A DNA stretch of 43,820 nt from Pseudomonadota bacterium (GTDB lineage: Bacteria > Pseudomonadota > Alphaproteobacteria > Rhizobiales > Pleomorphomonadaceae), in contig JAGSYV010000020.1 of NCBI GenBank assembly GCA_018262505.1, positions 1 through 43,820 on the forward strand, in the 5' to 3' direction. The notes beneath the pieces were generated by a model that saw only the letters and a program-made list of their open reading frames with translations, did not search any database and was not told the origin of the DNA. A program made the position numbers and the translations under genes. This document shows, piece by piece, positions 42,062 to 43,820 of the stretch. Each line of letters begins with the position of its first letter. Positions within the stretch are counted from its first letter, which is position 1.

Positions 42062-42430
42062 TTAGTCTAAATCGTTATCCAAGCCCGCACCTGGGACGGG
42101 CGCTACGATGGCAGCATCAAGCGCCGCCAGGTGGGGGGCGGCGGCTTCCTGAGCCAGTTGTTCGATGAGGCGATAGCGGCGGACGACGTCGCCCCCCAAC
42201 TCAGTCAGCGACGCACCACCGGCGCTGCCCGTGTGCCCGACGACCAACGGCTGGCCGAAAGCCTTGTTCATCTGATCGATGAGATCCCAGGCGCGGCGAT
42301 ACGTCATCTCCAACTCACGCGCGGCAGCCGATATCGAGCCGACGCGAGCGACCGCCTCCATGAGCGATATCTTGCCCGGTCCGATGCGCGTGTCGGCATC
42401 CACCCGCAACTGAAAGCGAAGTTCGATCAT
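42062..42430 (-). CDS. Single-domain ModE/TunR-like regulator
   Basis: This 122-residue protein corresponds to the N-terminal LysR-type winged helix of ModE (GPGKISLMEAVARVGSISAAARELEMTYRRAWDLIDQMN, then GGASLTELGGDVVRRYR). The two Mop oxyanion-binding domains are absent, as in other short ModE relatives such as TunR. It is the first gene of the same-strand tungsten locus, so it probably controls AOR and perhaps tup. How it would sense tungstate or molybdate without Mop domains is not evident. Confidence 0.87.
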   Translation of the reverse strand: MIELRFQLRVDADTRIGPGKISLMEAVARVGSISAAARELEMTYRRAWDLIDQMNKAFGQPLVVGHTGSAGGASLTELGGDVVRRYRLIEQLAQEAAAPHLAALDAAIVAPVPGAGLDNDLD

Positions 42431-42587
42431 GCTGCCCTACCCTCGCAACGCATGGCACATTCGCCAAGCATTATCCGCCATGTCGGACAGGAAGCGCCAG
42501 CCCGACCTACTTCGCGGCTCAACGATCGTAGCGCGCGTTGGCGATTTCTCGAGCAATTACACGCAAATATAGTCTCGGGAGAGAGAT

Positions 42588-42661
42588 TGGCTGGGGGACC
42601 TGGATTCGAACCAAGACGAACGGAGTCAGAGTCCGTCATTCTACCGTTAAATTATCCCCCA
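42588..42661 (-). tRNA. tRNA-Gln (anticodon CUG)
   Basis: The minus strand folds as a complete 74-base tRNA. The acceptor arms are TGGGGGA/TCCCCCA with discriminator G and encoded CCA. The anticodon stem ACGGA/TCCGT closes loop CTCTGAC (anticodon CTG), and the T arm is CTTGG-TTCGAAT-CCAGG. No integrase or duplicated 3' end is seen next to it. Confidence 0.93.
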
Positions 42662-42971
42662 GCGGGACTCCGACGGTTGCTTGCGTAACACCACGCAACG
42701 GGAGGAACGGGTCGGCGCTGCAAGGCGGCTTTACGGGCGGATCGCCCGCGAAAGCACTTTTTGCCACTGTTAGTTCTGACGATGAGTTTTAAGGTATATT
42801 AAGAAAATCGCCTCCAAAAGTCGCGCCGCGACCTAACGCTTCCCCTCTTTCCATGCCAATATGGTGGTTACGTGATCGCGCCAAGACGTCGGCCGCCGCA
42901 AGGCATACCGACCCCAGAACAACGATAGCGACGCGCCCCAGTCGCCCGATGATGGACTACGCTGCAGCCCG
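42662..42971. other. Intergenic region between tRNA-Gln and the hypothetical gene
   Basis: These ~310 bases should include the tRNA promoter on the minus strand. TTGCGT/ACGCAA (42681-42698) is a short inverted repeat just upstream of the tRNA. An AT-rich patch lies near 42770-42815. No gene is supported. Confidence 0.5.
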
Positions 42972-43373
42972 ATGCCGTGGATGAGTTTTGCCCATGATCT
43001 CCCGCCGAAAGAGCAGGGAGTGACCGACGATAGCGGTGCTCTGCTGCGCCTGATGCAGCTCGTGCTGGCGGGTGTCGACGCCTCGGGGAGCGAGGGCTGC
43101 CGCCTCACGCGCGATTCGGCGATCGTCAGCGTTGCCCGGGCGCTGGTCGGCGAAGCGACCGATTGGACCGCCGCCAGCCGCACGGCCACCATGGCGCTGC
43201 GCGACCTCGTCTGGCGCGTCGACACCGCGCGCGGCTTGCTGCTCGACAAGGTCAGCGACCGCGCCCGCAAGGATGTCGAGGCGCTGCTCGACACGGCCGA
43301 CATCCACGCCTTTCTGAAAACGGCCCTGCCTCGCGCCCCCCGCGTGGCGGAAGATGGCGAAGAAATCGCCTGA
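42972..43373 (+). CDS. Hypothetical helical protein
   Basis: This protein of up to 133 residues is strongly helical and acidic (ALLRLMQLVLAGVD, TATMALRDLVWRVDTARGLLLDKVSDRARKDVEALLDTADIHAFLK). I recognise no family. ATGs at 42972 and 42981 and a GTG at 43020 are possible starts; none has a clear ribosome site. It precedes prfC by 73 bases on the same strand. The antisense frame across it has a low-complexity Ser/Arg composition and is a shadow. Confidence 0.6.
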   Translation: MPWMSFAHDLPPKEQGVTDDSGALLRLMQLVLAGVDASGSEGCRLTRDSAIVSVARALVGEATDWTAASRTATMALRDLVWRVDTARGLLLDKVSDRARKDVEALLDTADIHAFLKTALPRAPRVAEDGEEIA

Positions 43374-43446
43374 AGCGGTTGACAAACGGCCCGCCGCGTT
43401 GTGGTTTGGCGGCCTTTCCGGGACCGCCGCGAGATCATAAACTATA

Positions 43447-43820
43447 ATGAGCAGCCTTGAATCCTCTTCCTCCGCCGAAGCGCGGCTTCACCGCGAGATC
43501 GAGCGGCGGCGCACTTTCGCCATTATCTCGCATCCGGACGCCGGCAAGACGACGCTGACGGAAAAGCTGCTGCTGTTCGGCGGCGCCATCCAGATGGCTG
43601 GCCAGGTGCGCGCCCGCGGCGAGAACCGCCGCACCCGCTCCGACTGGATGAAGATCGAGCGCGACCGCGGCATCTCCGTCGTCACCTCGGTGATGACCTT
43701 CGAGTATGGCGGCAACGTCTTCAACCTGCTCGACACGCCCGGCCACGAGGACTTCTCCGAAGACACCTATCGCACGCTGACCGCCGTCGACAGCGCCATC
43801 ATGGTGATCGACGCGGCCAA
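43447..43820 (+). CDS. prfC: Peptide chain release factor 3, N-terminal part
   Basis: The gene runs off the window; 124 residues are visible. The GTPase signature is complete so far: G1 SHPDAGKTT, the switch I region with R-rich [16 protein letters not shown], and G3 [16 protein letters not shown]. The FSEDTYRTL variant separates RF3 from EF-G and EF-Tu. RF3 recycles RF1/RF2 from the ribosome after termination. The ATG at 43447 has no strong ribosome site. Confidence 0.95.
   Translation, partial: MSSLESSSSAEARLHREIERRRTFAIISHPDAGKTTLTEKLLLFGGAIQMAGQVRARGENRRTRSDWMKIERDRGISVVTSVMTFEYGGNVFNLLDTPGHEDFSEDTYRTLTAVDSAIMVIDAA

Noticed and set aside
42833..43438. 201-codon open frame on the minus strand
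   Set aside because: It has a Ser/Arg-rich low-complexity composition and is antisense to a helical plus-strand protein with normal composition.
43443..43448. TATAAT as the prfC promoter -10 box
   Set aside because: It overlaps the ATG, and no -35 element is found at the right distance.

Overview
This is a GC-rich, densely coded stretch of a chromosome. The gene content fits an alphaproteobacterium, most likely Hyphomicrobiales: KdpDE with a PTS IIA-Ntr protein, a ROK-controlled CUT1 sugar importer, a cyanide-insensitive type bd oxidase, and overlapping ATGA/GTGA/TGATG operon junctions. A Pleomorphomonas-like organism is a guess only. I see no insertion sequence, prophage, integrase or CRISPR array. 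Two genes look broken: an SDR near 1.8-2.6 kb and a thiamine-binding protein near 15 kb.

Layout. 0-1.7 kb: end of kdpD, then kdpE and a ptsN-like gene. 1.8-5.9 kb: a frameshifted SDR, a CioAB-type quinol oxidase with its DUF2474 small subunit, and two small orphan genes. 6-13.8 kb: a ROK regulator divergent from an ABC importer (binding protein, two permeases, ATPase) and an intracellular GH42 beta-galactosidase, which together look like a galactoside uptake and hydrolysis unit. 14-21 kb: a GT10 fucosyltransferase-like gene, the thiamine-binding remnant, an L-lactate dehydrogenase-family gene, a sugar isomerase-like TIM barrel, a lipoprotein, an NSS sodium symporter and a Kef-type antiporter.

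21.4-28.4 kb is the best candidate for an undescribed system. Six co-directional genes encode a 'thermostable hemolysin'-family protein that looks GNAT/LuxI-like, an acyl-AMP ligase, a heme-oxygenase-like diiron oxidase, an SDR, an exported helical-repeat protein and a methyltransferase. They face a QseBC/PmrAB-like two-component pair. A perfect direct repeat TGTAAG-N5-TGTAAG, the geometry of an OmpR/PmrA-type binding site, lies 42 bases before the first gene. I infer a regulated pathway that makes or modifies an acyl-derived small molecule, possibly sensed by the adjacent kinase.

28.5-42.4 kb: a membrane GGDEF protein, then a 12-gene same-strand locus for a tungsten aldehyde oxidoreductase. 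In transcription order it holds a single-domain ModE-like regulator, AOR, a MoaD-like protein ending GGG, a MoeB-like E1 that has lost its zinc cysteines, a second MoaD-like protein without a terminal GG, a CCG-domain Fe-S protein, MoeA, a chimeric AcoR/Crp-type regulator, the importer TupBCA and MoaA. Strong hairpins sit at several gene junctions. The window ends with tRNA-Gln(CUG), a small hypothetical gene and the start of prfC.
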